Source: Absidia repens (lineage: Eukaryota > Mucoromycota > Mucoromycetes > Mucorales > Cunninghamellaceae). Taken from it: a stretch of 64,000 bases of DNA. Where the stretch lies: contig MCGE01000037.1 in NCBI GenBank assembly GCA_002105175.1, positions 35,001 to 99,000 on the forward strand, written 5' to 3'. This document shows positions 34,573 through 48,026 of the stretch, one piece after another (the stretch's first letter is position 1; each line of letters starts with the position of its first letter). Under the pieces are notes generated by a model. That model was given only the letters and a program-made list of their open reading frames with translations, did no database searches and was not told the origin of the DNA. Position numbers and translations under genes: made by a program.

Positions 34573-36808
34573 ATGTCGCAATCACCGCCCTTACCTTCCG
34601 ACCATACTTTGAAACGCAAACGAAAAAAGGTCTCCTTAGGTAACGAAAAAAGAACCCCGACTGTTTTCTACCTTCCTTTGACCCATCTTTATTCATCATG
34701 ACTTAGCTTGTGTATTTTGTAGACGATCTCATATGACTTGTGATGAAGGTATAAAAAAAAAAGGAAATAAAACAAAACAAACCAAGGAGAAACAAAAGTG
34801 GATTAAGGTGTGTGCGTGTGTGATAGGTGGGACAGAGAAGGTATATTGTGTGGGTCCAGCAAATATATAATATATTATATCTTAAAGGCATGAAAACTAA
34901 ATTAATTTTGTGTGCTATTTTTTTTATTTTTTTTTACCGTATAGGACGACCTTGCCAACGATGTATCAAGCGAAGTATTGGAAATATGTGTCATGACGAA
35001 CCACGGACAAATAGTAACGGAAAGAGAAAAACAGCAACCAATATTAATACGAACAGCACCAAGACAACAACGACACAGTATCAATATCGGCCTCAGCAGT
35101 ATCACAAGGCATCTAAAAACGGATCATTGATGATGGAAGAAGAGGACGAGAGTAGAACGTATGATGATGATGATTACACCACTTCACCACCTTCAAACCA
35201 CCATACCACCACCCCGTTACCAACTCCACCCAATCATTTGCTGGAAGATATTGATGACAATCATTGGGGTAAGTGAAAAATACACAAACAAAAATGTGCA
35301 TTCAAGTGAGCGGCGTGGGAATGGACTTGCGGGCAAATGAAATGGATGAAAAATCTTACTCTTTCTCAAATCCCTCTGATTTTCCTTTTTTGATTTGTAT
35401 TTGTTTTTATACTTTTTATTATTAGACACCTCCACATCTACATTGCCATATTCAATCTCAAATGGGCCATCTGTGAATAACGAAGTGACGATACTAGAGT
35501 AAGTTTATATGGAGAGGAAAAGACAAAAATACTCACACTGTCATCACTGATCACATTTACTTTTTTCAATAATATATGATATCTTTTACTAGTGACTTTT
35601 TGGATGATGTCTCAAGAACTCATGCTGACCACCATCAACTTGCCAAGATCAAAAAAGAATCTATTCGGGACAACTTTTTTCTGACGGCTGCGGATCCGAA
35701 AGATGGTAACTTAGAAGATCGATTGAATGAAGTGATCAATGCCAAATACGAAGCTGGGTTTTTAAAACCGTACAATTACGTCAATGGCTATGCAAGGTTA
35801 CAGCGCTATATGGATCAGCAGTAAGATGAATTAAACGGACATTCTTTTTTTTTTTTTATTGACTTCTTTTCTTATTGGTTTATTTCACTTTAGTATGTCA
35901 TCAGAAAGTCGACAGCGTATATTAAACGTCATGGGAACATTTAGGCCTACATTTAGAGATGTTGCACAATCACTGACCGATGTTGATCTCATCTTGGTGG
36001 AAGAAGCGTTTGAAAGACTTTTACTGGTAATGAAAATGAAATCAAAGAAAGATCATTGGATGAACATGACGAAAAAATGAAAACTCAAAATTACAATATC
36101 TCTTCTATCTCCTTGGCTCTTGATAATCTAGGATTATGATCGAGTATTCAGTGCCATGGCTATCCCAGCTTGCCTGTGGCGGAGGACTGGGGAAATATAC
36201 AAGGGAAATAAGGAATTTGCCACTTTGATTGATGTGTCTGTAGATGATTTGCGGGATGTAAGTAATAACACCTGATGCAGACGAAGCAAGGTTGGACTTT
36301 TTTTTTACCTTATATATTATATAGGGACGCTTGTGTATATATGAAATCATGGCCGAAGAATCCACGGTCAACTACTGGGAGGTAAAACAAATTAAACTCG
36401 CAGTAGGATGATGTCATTTGGTGCTAACATTTGAAATTTATAGAAATATGGGAACATAGCATTTGATGCGCGCCAAAAGGCGGTCCTTACGTCTTGCTTA
36501 ATCCGACATCAAAAGAAACAGGTTGTCATGTCTTGTTGTTTCTCGTTTACAGTTCGACGTGACAAGTACAATATGTAAGTTGGAAACGGAAAAAGAGGAA
36601 AAGCCAAAGAATATGCTGTGAAACTGACACTTTTTCAATGTCTTTCACTATTGGATATATTATTGGATGAACAGACCGGTAAGTAGCGGAAAAGATATTT
36701 ACGGACCTCTTATGAATGAATGTCACTCACAGGTGTTCTGTTTTCTCTGTATTATCCTAATAGACCATTATTGTAGGCAACTTTTTACCCATTGAAATAC
36801 AAAACTGA
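34573..36808 (+). CDS. ERT1: Zn2Cys6 transcription factor of the ERT1/AcuK (gluconeogenesis regulator) family
   Basis: Eleven exons: 34573..34639, 34707..34748, 34945..35268, 35426..35498, 35593..35820, 35894..36026, 36132..36257, 36325..36381, 36444..36574, 36675..36678, 36764..36808, giving 409 residues. The zinc cluster near residues 23-52 is split over exons 1-3: ACVFCRRSHMTCDE, GRPCQRCIKRSIGNMCHDE. The C-terminal half is the PAS-like region typical of this family: EAGFLKPYNYVNGYARLQRY, FRPTFRDVAQSLTD, AMAIPACLWRRTGEIYKGNK, and RRDKYNIPTIIVGNFLP at the end. ERT1/AcuK/RDS2 proteins switch on gluconeogenic genes on non-fermentable carbon. The spacer after the cluster is His/Thr-rich and acidic. 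The four-base exon 36675-36678 is needed to give the conserved NIPT...VGNFLP ending. Confidence 0.9.
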
Positions 36809-37992
36809 ACATTCCCACTTCAAGGATATATCCCCTCCCCATACTCCCTCCTCATTTCTAGGTAGTCATCACTTTTATTTTACTCTTCACCCCTCTCCTC
36901 CACTTGTATTCATTTTATATATAATTTGATTGATGTACTTTTTTTTTAAGTTTTTAAACAATCTTTTTTTTTTTATTCTTGAAAATAAAATGATCCATCT
37001 GTCACTTCACTGACCTCTTTGGCTTTTTATGAAAATTATATTTTTTGTTGTTGTTGTTGTTGTTGTTATTGTTGTTTATAATGTGTAATATCTAACTACA
37101 AAAATATGGTATGCGTCCACAATTGAATGAGACTCAATTCTGACATGGCAAGCGGTGATCACGATGTTGTAGTTATGAAGATCTTACTTTAGGTATTTCT
37201 ATGGTTTGTATTGTGGATATACAATGCTGACTGTGGAATGAGTGAATATATTTTGTGCGTCCATCACTGTCATTTTCTTTTAATGCGTCCGTCACTGTCT
37301 TTCTTCATAAAATCCATCACGACCGATTTTTTCAACCCACAAAAGAAATTACTATTTTTTTTGGGGGGCGACGGAACATTAGTTGGGCATCAAGTAGGAC
37401 TGCATACAGAACTGCTGAATGGTGTAGATGATAGACTATACTCGGTGTTGCTTTTTCTTCTTTTTTTTCTATGCATAATACCCACCAAACGAAGCGTGTG
37501 CAAGCCAGTTGGACTTCCAGGATTTGCCTACCAGGTGTGAATGACGCAAGCGGCCAATATATACACGCATGACGGGACCATTACGATTGGCGCACATGAA
37601 AAAAGCTTTTTTCTTTCTTATCATACGGATAGAATATCATACACGGAGCGCTGTATTTTAGGCCATTTTATGATACATTATGTATAGATTATTAAAAGCA
37701 TTGGTTGAAGGTTTATGGAGTTTTCTTTTATTATGATTAAATAATAGAATAAACATATCGAAAGCAAACCTAATAAATGCAATCAATTCTATATGTAACA
37801 TAAATGACAAACTATTCTACATTGAAAGGGCAGGACGGATAAGTTAAATACCATATTCTATTCTACAACAAATGACAAAGTATTATATAGCTGAAGAGGC
37901 AGGTAAACTAAACAGGCCAGACCTTATTGAGTGGTGAGGCATCATGAGAAGAGAACCAGCATCCCACCGATATTGAACGGAGACGGTTTTTA

Positions 37993-38028
<36 letters not shown>

Positions 38029-38130
38029 ACAGGAAAAAGACAGAGTGAGCCACTGTGTTAAAGATATTGCTAGGAGTTTTTTCAAAAGAGAAGCGTAAAA
38101 AGGAAGGTTTCCTTTTTTGTACTGGACAAA
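36809..38130. other. Convergent intergenic region, left part
   Basis: 3' side of the ERT1-like gene. It has a TTG repeat (about 37,047-37,076) and A runs (37,997-38,025). Open frames at 37.2-37.5 kb have no recognisable domain. No gene is seen. Confidence 0.5.
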
Positions 38131-38139
38131 GAACCTGCA

Positions 38140-38830
38140 ACAAATGCCCACAGAATTGTTTCAAATCCCGCACACGTGAAATATTTATATATTCTCATTT
38201 TCTTTTTCCGCTCTTTTTCCGCTCTTTTTCCTTTCTTTTTCTTTTTTTTCCTCTTCACAATTGTTGCTTCTAAGGATAATGTTGCGACTTAGATTAGTAC
38301 CAGGACTAGTTTAGAAGCGTTTTCAGCTCAGGGACTACAAGATGCATGAGGAAACCCTTTCATTTTGGATTCAGGATTTGGAACCACCATTTGTTGGCTT
38401 TTTCCAACCTTCATTAGCTTAGTTTAGTTTTAGTTTGCCAAAGTATGTATCAACATTTGAATAAAATATGCCTTTTTTATTTGCTTCAATATAAAGAGTG
38501 TCCTTAGTTCTTTTTTTGCATGAATCAATAGAAAATGACATATCGATTTCTTTCACGCTTTGTGATAGAGATTCATCGTCCCTCTAGGTTAGTAGTTGTT
38601 ATGCTTCAATAAAAGATATTACTTTGATCAGTCTCATTCCATGCGCAGTATACTAGATCTCTTTCTAGAGTAATCCCTTTAGATTAGTACCGACTATTCT
38701 TCATATCTCGAATTAGCTTCACTAATAATACCTCCATTATATTTCTTATTACAAAGAAACTCGTACTCACAGAATAGTATCTGCCAGATTCCTTTAAATA
38801 AAACATGCATTTTTATCATTCATTCTCGAA
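38140..38830 (+). repeat. Dispersed repeat family member, long forward copy
   Basis: Starts with the end motif TTTCAAATCCCGCACACGTG (38,160) and a pyrimidine tract. Then come GATTAGTACCAGGACTAGTT, GGAAACCCTTTCATTTTGGA, TTCATTAGCTTAG, GAATAAAATATG (38,459), CAATAAAAGATATT (38,609), CCTTTAGATTAGTACCGACT and AAATAAAACATG (38,798). The same order occurs at 58.03-58.72 kb. Lies between convergent genes. Confidence 0.75.
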
Positions 38831-39436
38831 ATCATTGTAAAACATGAAAAGCCGTTATTGTGACTATTATGTGAGTGACTTACCAAACACCTGCTTTCTA
38901 GCTCACCCACTACAACTACTGCCATCCTAGAGCCTCATCGATTGCATTGCAGTGATTGTCCGTTGATAAAGGGCTAACTCTCTTTTTCCTTGCTCCACCA
39001 TTTATATTGGTCAACTATCCCGCGAATTTGAGAGTAGAAGTGGCTTGTATAACCTTGTCCGTTTAGTGAGACACCTCTAAGATCACTCAAAATGTTGAAC
39101 CATTAACTCAGATGTCACACAATGTTGAGTATAATCATCATTTATTCCCTACACCCTATTCATCCCTTCGCCAGACAACAATTTTTTTTATTAGCTATAC
39201 TCATACGCGCACGAGACCTGCCATGTGTCAACAACAACGATATATATCATCGATTAACCCCCAAATCAAAATGTTCACATAGAAGTCAGTAATAAAAGTA
39301 AATAGAAGCTTTATTCAAGTAAAATAAAAAAATACACATAATGGATAAGATATATGGACTAATACTATGGCTAAATACGATATATGTTTGAGACATCAAT
39401 ATAGCAAGATGGTTAACGTTCCAGATTTTTGAGATT
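38831..39436. other. Convergent intergenic region, right part
   Basis: 0.6 kb of AT-rich unique DNA up to the EB1 stop codon. No gene or structured element seen. Confidence 0.5.
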
Positions 39437-40743
39437 TCAAATAGTTTCCTAATACTCACCAACAAGAAAAAAAAAATCAGTATTCAATCCCATTCCCAAT
39501 ATTACAATATTCATTACCTCATCGAATAGAATTGTTTGTATTTTCTTCAATACAGGCGATTTTACTAACGGTTCGGTGGTTCTTTCAGCGTCATACATTC
39601 CATGCTGATCAAGGACGTTTTCGATATTCAATAATTTGGTAAAGTAAAATTCCTTTTCGCTGTTCAATTGTTTGGCGGCCACTTCAAGTTCAGCTAACTG
39701 TTGATTCAGATCGACGAGGATTCTGCTCTGAGAAGGTTTGGGTAACGGTGATGACTGAGGACTACCCAAAGCATAAATGCGGGAGCGTTTGGCTTTGATG
39801 CTGTTGCTATCAACCGATAATGTTGAAGCAGATGATGGCGATTGACAGTTTCTTCCATAGCCGGAATATACATTTCCACCAATGGTATCAATGGGTGTAG
39901 CTGCGGTAGAAGAGGAAGCCGTTGATGATGATGCATAGGATGCCATGTCTGAAAAATTGCCTCGGTTTGAAAGCCGCCCTAAAAAGAAAACCTCAGTGAG
40001 GTTAGTTACTAAAACATTTGCACGCATCCACTCCCCTCTATTTTTTTTTTTTTATGTACCATGAATCATTTGCCGGGAAGGAGCAGAAGCAGATGACAGG
40101 ATGGTGGCCGCTTTGTTGATCCCCCTTTGCCGTCTTCCAAGGGCATCATACGCTTGGCCTTGATAATTGGAATCCCAAAACATCTTGATCCATTGCAAAA
40201 ATTCCAAGTTGTCTTGAAACCTGCATTTGACCAATCGTTCCACAGGAATAATTTTGTTAATTCTAGAAACCACACATACAACATACATATACACCCCAAG
40301 TTAAGTAGTGTCAGTCCAATAGTTTGTATGCATGTATTCTTATCACACTTACGTACTTATGTTTTTCGAATGCCCGTTGTAAGACCTTGTAGTTTTCGAT
40401 GTATTCGTATTCATGCTTGGCAAAGAATTTTATCTTCGCTAAGTGGACATCACCTACAAAAGCAATAGAAAAGCAGTGGTATTGTTGAGAGAGTCCTTTT
40501 TTTTCGGGGGAGAGGAGGAAAAATTCAAATCCTTTTTATGAGCTTACCATAGATAGAGTCAATGATTTGAGAGTAGGCTATACCTATAGGATACATTGAC
40601 GCAAATGAAGACAAGATCAGTATCGCGTATTGAGACTGTATAGTTTGTTAAGCCTGACCTGTTCCTAGCTGTTCCACTTTGGTGTATTGGAGTTGCAATA
40701 AATTGTTCACCCAAATGACTAATTCTGTCCTTGATTCTGTCAT
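39437..40743 (-). CDS. MAL3: EB1 family microtubule plus-end tracking protein (Mal3/Bim1)
   Basis: Six exons: 40743..40659, 40583..40548, 40453..40357, 40262..40060, 39978..39518, 39448..39437, giving 297 residues. The calponin-homology domain fills residues ~1-130: ELVIWVNNLLQLQYTKVEQL, GTGIAYSQIIDSIY, YKVLQRAFEKHKINKIIPVE, and NLEFLQWIKMFWDSNY with YDALGRR, the EB1 signature for reading the GTP-cap lattice. A Ser-rich linker follows, then the EB homology coiled coil (AELEVAAKQLNSEKEFYFTK, LRNIE-like LLNIENVLD) near residues 225-285. The tail ends EETI. This fungal-type protein lacks the EEY/F end that binds CAP-Gly partners. The last coding exon is only 12 nt. Donor 3 (GTACGT) was chosen because the nearby GTAAGT would give a stop. 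Confidence 0.93.
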
Positions 40744-40830
40744 ATAAAGAGTATGTTAATAGAACAAGAAAAAAAGAAAAAAAGAAAAAGAGAGAAGATA
40801 TATATATAACGACAGTAAAAAGGTGAAAAA

Positions 40831-40863
<33 letters not shown>

Positions 40864-41151
40864 AAACAGGTTTTAAGGAGTAAATTTAAAGCCCAGCAAT
40901 GAATGCATGATAACGGTGGCGATGTAGGAATGAGGCAAACGATATTGTATTCAATATTGGTTTTATTTATATATAATATATACAAAATGAAGAGTTTGAG
41001 ACAAATAAAATAAAAATAAAGAGAATAAATCAATGGGGGAAAATAAGGGACAGGTTGTAAAATGAAAGAGGGAATAAAAAGGAGAAGGGAAGATTATAAT
41101 ACTAATACTAAGAAATGATATAACAAAAAAAATAAACAACGTATATAAAAT
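40744..41151. other. Intergenic, EB1 promoter / GCN5 3' UTR
   Basis: 0.4 kb with an A28 run (40,834-40,861) and AT-rich sequence. No gene is seen. Confidence 0.55.
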
Positions 41152-44457
<3,306 letters not shown>

Positions 44458-44999
44458 TCAGTGCACAGTAATACAAAAAACCAAATAATGATAATAATAC
44501 TAATACTAATAATAACTAAAATGCTAATAATAACGCTAATAATAATAATAATATTAACAACAGTAATAATAATAGAAGAGATAACAAAAGTAGAAGAAAA
44601 AAAAGCGAGAGAGGATATATAAGTCTGATGACAAGCAATAATAAAAGTAAAAGGATACAAAAAAAATTGGCTTTTTTTTTTTAAAACGTAGAAAGAGGTA
44701 GAAAAAAGGGCAAACAAAGACGGCGAGTTTTGTGCATGTAATTTTGTGGTGAGCTGAGATTCAAAACCACAAGAAGTGGAGGAGACAAAAATTGATAGCA
44801 GAGCAACAATAAATAGTAAACGATAATTGAAATTAAAGAATTTTATTTCGAGTATGTATATGAATGTGGGACAAAATGTTGAGCAACAATGATAAACAAC
44901 AGTATAAAATAATCAAAAAATATACTAAAAATGGCCATAATACACAGAGGATTCCACCTGGTCAAATCAAACGCACATCATATGGTTGGAGCGAGCTGT
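44458..44999. other. Intergenic, GCN5 promoter / eL41 copy 2 3' UTR
   Basis: 0.54 kb, very AT-rich, with a TAATAA-type trinucleotide-rich stretch (about 44,486-44,575). No gene is seen. Confidence 0.55.
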
Positions 45000-45232
45000 C
45001 TATTTGGATCTAGCTCTCATCTTCTTTCTCTTGGCCTTGAGACGTCTTTGTCTTTTCTTCTTCCACTTATCTCTCACTAAAGTAAGAAAAGAGTTAGTAC
45101 CATCATTGTATTACGATTACTGGGATTATAGCCATTAATGAGATGAGTATGCTATGCGTAAAGCATGGATGAATAAATGTATGGATGGATGGATGGGCGG
45201 ACGGATAATGGATGGATGGGTTAAAACTTACT
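45000..45232 (-). CDS. RPL41: Ribosomal protein eL41 (copy 2), start codon split by an intron
   Basis: Second 25-residue eL41 gene, with exon 2 at 45076..45000 and exon 1 ending at 45232 (TTTAATA before GTAAGT). As in copy 1, the A of the ATG is the last base of exon 1 and TG begins exon 2 after an AG acceptor. The coding part of exon 2 is identical base for base to copy 1 over 77 nt, and identity continues a few bases into the intron. The intron is 155 bp and also carries GGAT repeats. Flanks beyond that differ. Such identity between paralogs points to recent duplication or gene conversion. Confidence 0.9.
45170..45220. repeat. GGAT repeat inside eL41 copy 2 intron
   Basis: Imperfect GGAT/GGGC/GGAC units, counterpart of the array in the copy 1 intron. 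Confidence 0.85.
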
Positions 45233-45657
45233 ATTAAATTATAGAAACGAGTTCGAGGGGAAGAATCAAAAATGAGATTTTGTGTTCTCTCCTGTATTTA
45301 TTATATGTAGTTGAATCCCCGATGAAAGATTAAAATTTTTGTATCCTCTGAGTCAACTTATTTTAGCCCAGCAATCTCCTCCTTGGGCGACTATCATTGA
45401 AAAAAAAAATGAAATGTCTCCAAGAAATTACAAGAAAAGTCGCTAATCCTCGATCCACGCATCCACCATTCGCGGTCATTTCACTCGAAGAACTGATCCA
45501 TGGTAGATGCTTAGAGCAAGCATTGGGGTGGGGGGAGGGCTGGGGGGGAACTCCCACTTCGCGCTCTTAAATTTCAAAAAAAAAAAGTTTTCGCGGGATC
45601 TAAACACTCATCCACTACTAACAAAATCGTTCTAACGGATATCTGGAAGGGGCAATA
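45233..45657. other. Intergenic upstream of eL41 copy 2
   Basis: Contains the eL41 copy 2 promoter. A G-rich stretch (45,528-45,550) and TCGCGGGATCTAAACAC (45,592), resembling the end motif of the dispersed repeat, are visible. No gene is seen. Confidence 0.45.
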
Positions 45658-45849
45658 CTATCGAAGTATGAATTTTAATGAGATGAGAGTAAACATACCT
45701 GCCATTTTGTACTTGGGCAGCACGTTGCGGCTCACCTGTGGTACTCGATTGACTTTTCTGCGTGTGTGAAAAAATACCAGGATGGGTCTTGTCGCGTCGT
45801 CATTTTGCACCTTGGCGGTATGCCCCTTGCGGTCAAAGGTAGTATTCAT
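45658..45849 (-). CDS. Small orphan ORF, possibly spliced, family not recognised
   Basis: An open frame of 63 codons beginning MNTTFDRKGHTAKVQN and containing HTRRKVNRVPQVSR and VLPKYK. It is compositionally protein-like (charged, mixed), unlike the low-complexity frames around it. It contains two good donor sequences, CCACAG|GTGAGC and GGCAG|GTATGT (45,699/45,698), so the 3' part may be intronic. A join to the AG at about 45,659 would end the protein after a few residues. The ATG is overlapped by a two-codon upstream ORF (ATGCAATGA, 45,854-45,846). I do not recognise the product; it may be a real small gene, an exon of a larger gene, or a fragment. Confidence 0.3.
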   Translation of the reverse strand: MNTTFDRKGHTAKVQNDDATRPILVFFHTRRKVNRVPQVSRNVLPKYKMAGMFTLISLKFILR

Positions 45850-46229
45850 TGCATTTTTATGGTTTTTAGTATTATTATGCCATACGCAAAGAAAATAATG
45901 AATTCAATATATTCTCTATGTTATGTCCAGCCTAGCGCAGACTGTAATATTTTTTAGGGAAGACGACGCTGGTGATGTGGTTTTAATTATAATTACTTGT
46001 TGCCTATGGATTAAACAAGAATAACGTGAACTTCCATATCAGGAGCTCTTGGGAGAAGTAATACAGCATGGCTACACTGACTGGGCCTTAATTCATCAAT
46101 ATGATAGGTTAAGAAGGAACAGGGTCACTTTCTCTTATCAAGTATTCCAAGAACGCCAGCCAACTGCTAAGGCTCAAGGCAAGAAAATGGTTATAAACCA
46201 GATGGAAAATGCGCTCTAGAACCGTCCTA

Positions 46230-46302
46230 TTGTAACAAGCGATACGTTGTACATACATGTCATGAGAGAGACAAAAGGGTTATTTTTATTGATGCGTACG
46301 AA

Positions 46303-46352
<50 letters not shown>

Positions 46353-46740
46353 CAGGGATCTAGTGTACTGTACAAGACATGAGAGACTACTGGGACACAT
46401 TTCATTATAAAAAGTAAAAAGACATATTTTATTCAGATATTGATACAAACCATGGACAAGCTAATACTAAACTAAGCTAATGAAGGCTCCAAAAAGCTAA
46501 CTAATTGTGTCTCTAGATCCTAGATCCAAAATGAAAGGGGTTACCCATGCATCTTGTAATCCCTGAACTGAAACCTCTTCTAAACTAGTCCTGATACAAT
46601 TATAGGTCCAAAATAACCCCATAGAAGTTGAATGGTGAAGAAAAATTGAAATGAGAAAAAAAAAGAAAAGAGTGCAGAAAAACAAAAAAGGGGGACAGAG
46701 ACTAAAAATCAGGTGAGCGGCATTTAAAATATTTTTGCCG
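46230..46740 (-). repeat. Dispersed repeat family member
   Basis: Blocks ACAAGACATGAGAGACTACT, TTTTATTCAGATATTGATAC, CTAAGCTAATGAAGGCTCC, CCTAGATCCAAAATGAAAGG, CTTCTAAACTAGTCCTGATA and the end motif CAGGTGAGCGGCATTTAAAA (46,711). The copy is interrupted by a 46-base A run (46,306-46,351). Confidence 0.75.
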
Positions 46741-47284
46741 CTCTCTCATGAGGATTTCCATTGTGATTATTTTATTTTTCATGGATACGACTAATAACCC
46801 TCCTACCCCTTATATATATATATAGCATTGTAAACTGAAGATTCTCTCATAATTATTAGCATGTTCGTTTTATTTCCTGAAGGCTTTTGTAGACGAGATA
46901 GAGCAGTACACGCCCATTTAGTTACCAGTTTCTTTGTAGATAGTTTGTCACTCACTATATGATGGCTTACCTATTTATTAGCATAGATCATACAACGTTA
47001 TATTGTTTTTACAACAAGATGCTACAAGCTCCGCACATTCCGCACTCACCCACGCACACCTTTATGTAATCGTCCTATATTTAGATAGGCATCATACTAC
47101 TGTATTATCATCAGAGTAGTTGAAGTTTGGTTGCCATAGTTTATATCTGAATAAAACAATAAAATATTTCTTTTCTTTTGCATATACAATCTGTCATACG
47201 TTTGCCTTGATTCTCGACACATTTCTTTTTTACACACACACACACACACCATCATTTTTTTTCGCACATACACGCATTCGGCGA

Positions 47285-47630
47285 ATCAAATGATAAAGAG
47301 AGACAAGACATATTTTATTCAGAGGTAGAATCAAACCATGAGAGAAAATCTAAGCTAAACTAATAAATATTATCTATAACACTATTCTATCATAAAATAA
47401 GGGCTAATATAATGGTGGCCGAAATCACGAATCCAAAATGAAAGGGTTTCCGGTGATGTTTGTATTGCACTCTTCGTAATCCGTATAACTCAAGTTCTAA
47501 AAATGATCCAATAAAACTATCACTTCATTGAAGCTCTAACGAAAAAGAAAAAAAAGGAAAAAGGTAAGGAAAAAATAACCGACAAGAGTGCAAATAAACA
47601 TAAAATCACATGGGCGGAGTGTAAAGGTAG
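47285..47630 (-). repeat. Dispersed repeat family member, short subtype
   Basis: GACATATTTTATTCAGAGG, CTAAGCTAAACTAATAAATA, GAAATCACGAATCCAAAATG and the end-like ACATGGGCGGAGTGTAAAG (47,609). Shares the AAATCACGAATCC variant with the 11-12 kb copies. Confidence 0.65.
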
Positions 47631-47766
47631 GTAAAACAACCATTCATTGTTTTTCTCGCATAGATCCATTCGACTGCACGCTGAGGAAGACGGTTGAGTT
47701 CCAAGGAGCTGTCCACCAATATGCGAAATGGAAATAGCATCAAATTCCATTCCACCAAAATCCACA

Positions 47767-47770
<4 letters not shown>

Positions 47771-47817
<47 letters not shown>
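47771..47817. repeat. Homopolymer A47
   Basis: Uninterrupted run of A on the plus strand. Length is likely unreliable in an assembly. Confidence 0.9.
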
Positions 47818-47821
<4 letters not shown>

Positions 47822-48026
47822 TAGCCCTAGTAGTATCAGAAGATTTGACAAAAGATCCCGCGGGAGCGCCAGAGTATTTATTCAAGAATATAATATGTAT
47901 TATAATGGGGAAGGAAGATAAAATCTGCAAAATAAGGGGTGTTATACTGTAAGCCGAAATAAAAAATAACGGAAGGATTGTGGTATGGGTCATGGGGTAA
48001 AAGTGCTACTGCTATTGTTACTAATT

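Larger units (their letters stand above)
45850..48026. other. Repeat-rich intergenic region, 2.2 kb
   Basis: Between the orphan ORF and the DUF1765 stop. It holds two same-orientation members of the dispersed repeat family, two A runs of 46-47 bases, and a CA microsatellite (47,235-47,249). No coding gene is seen. Confidence 0.65.
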
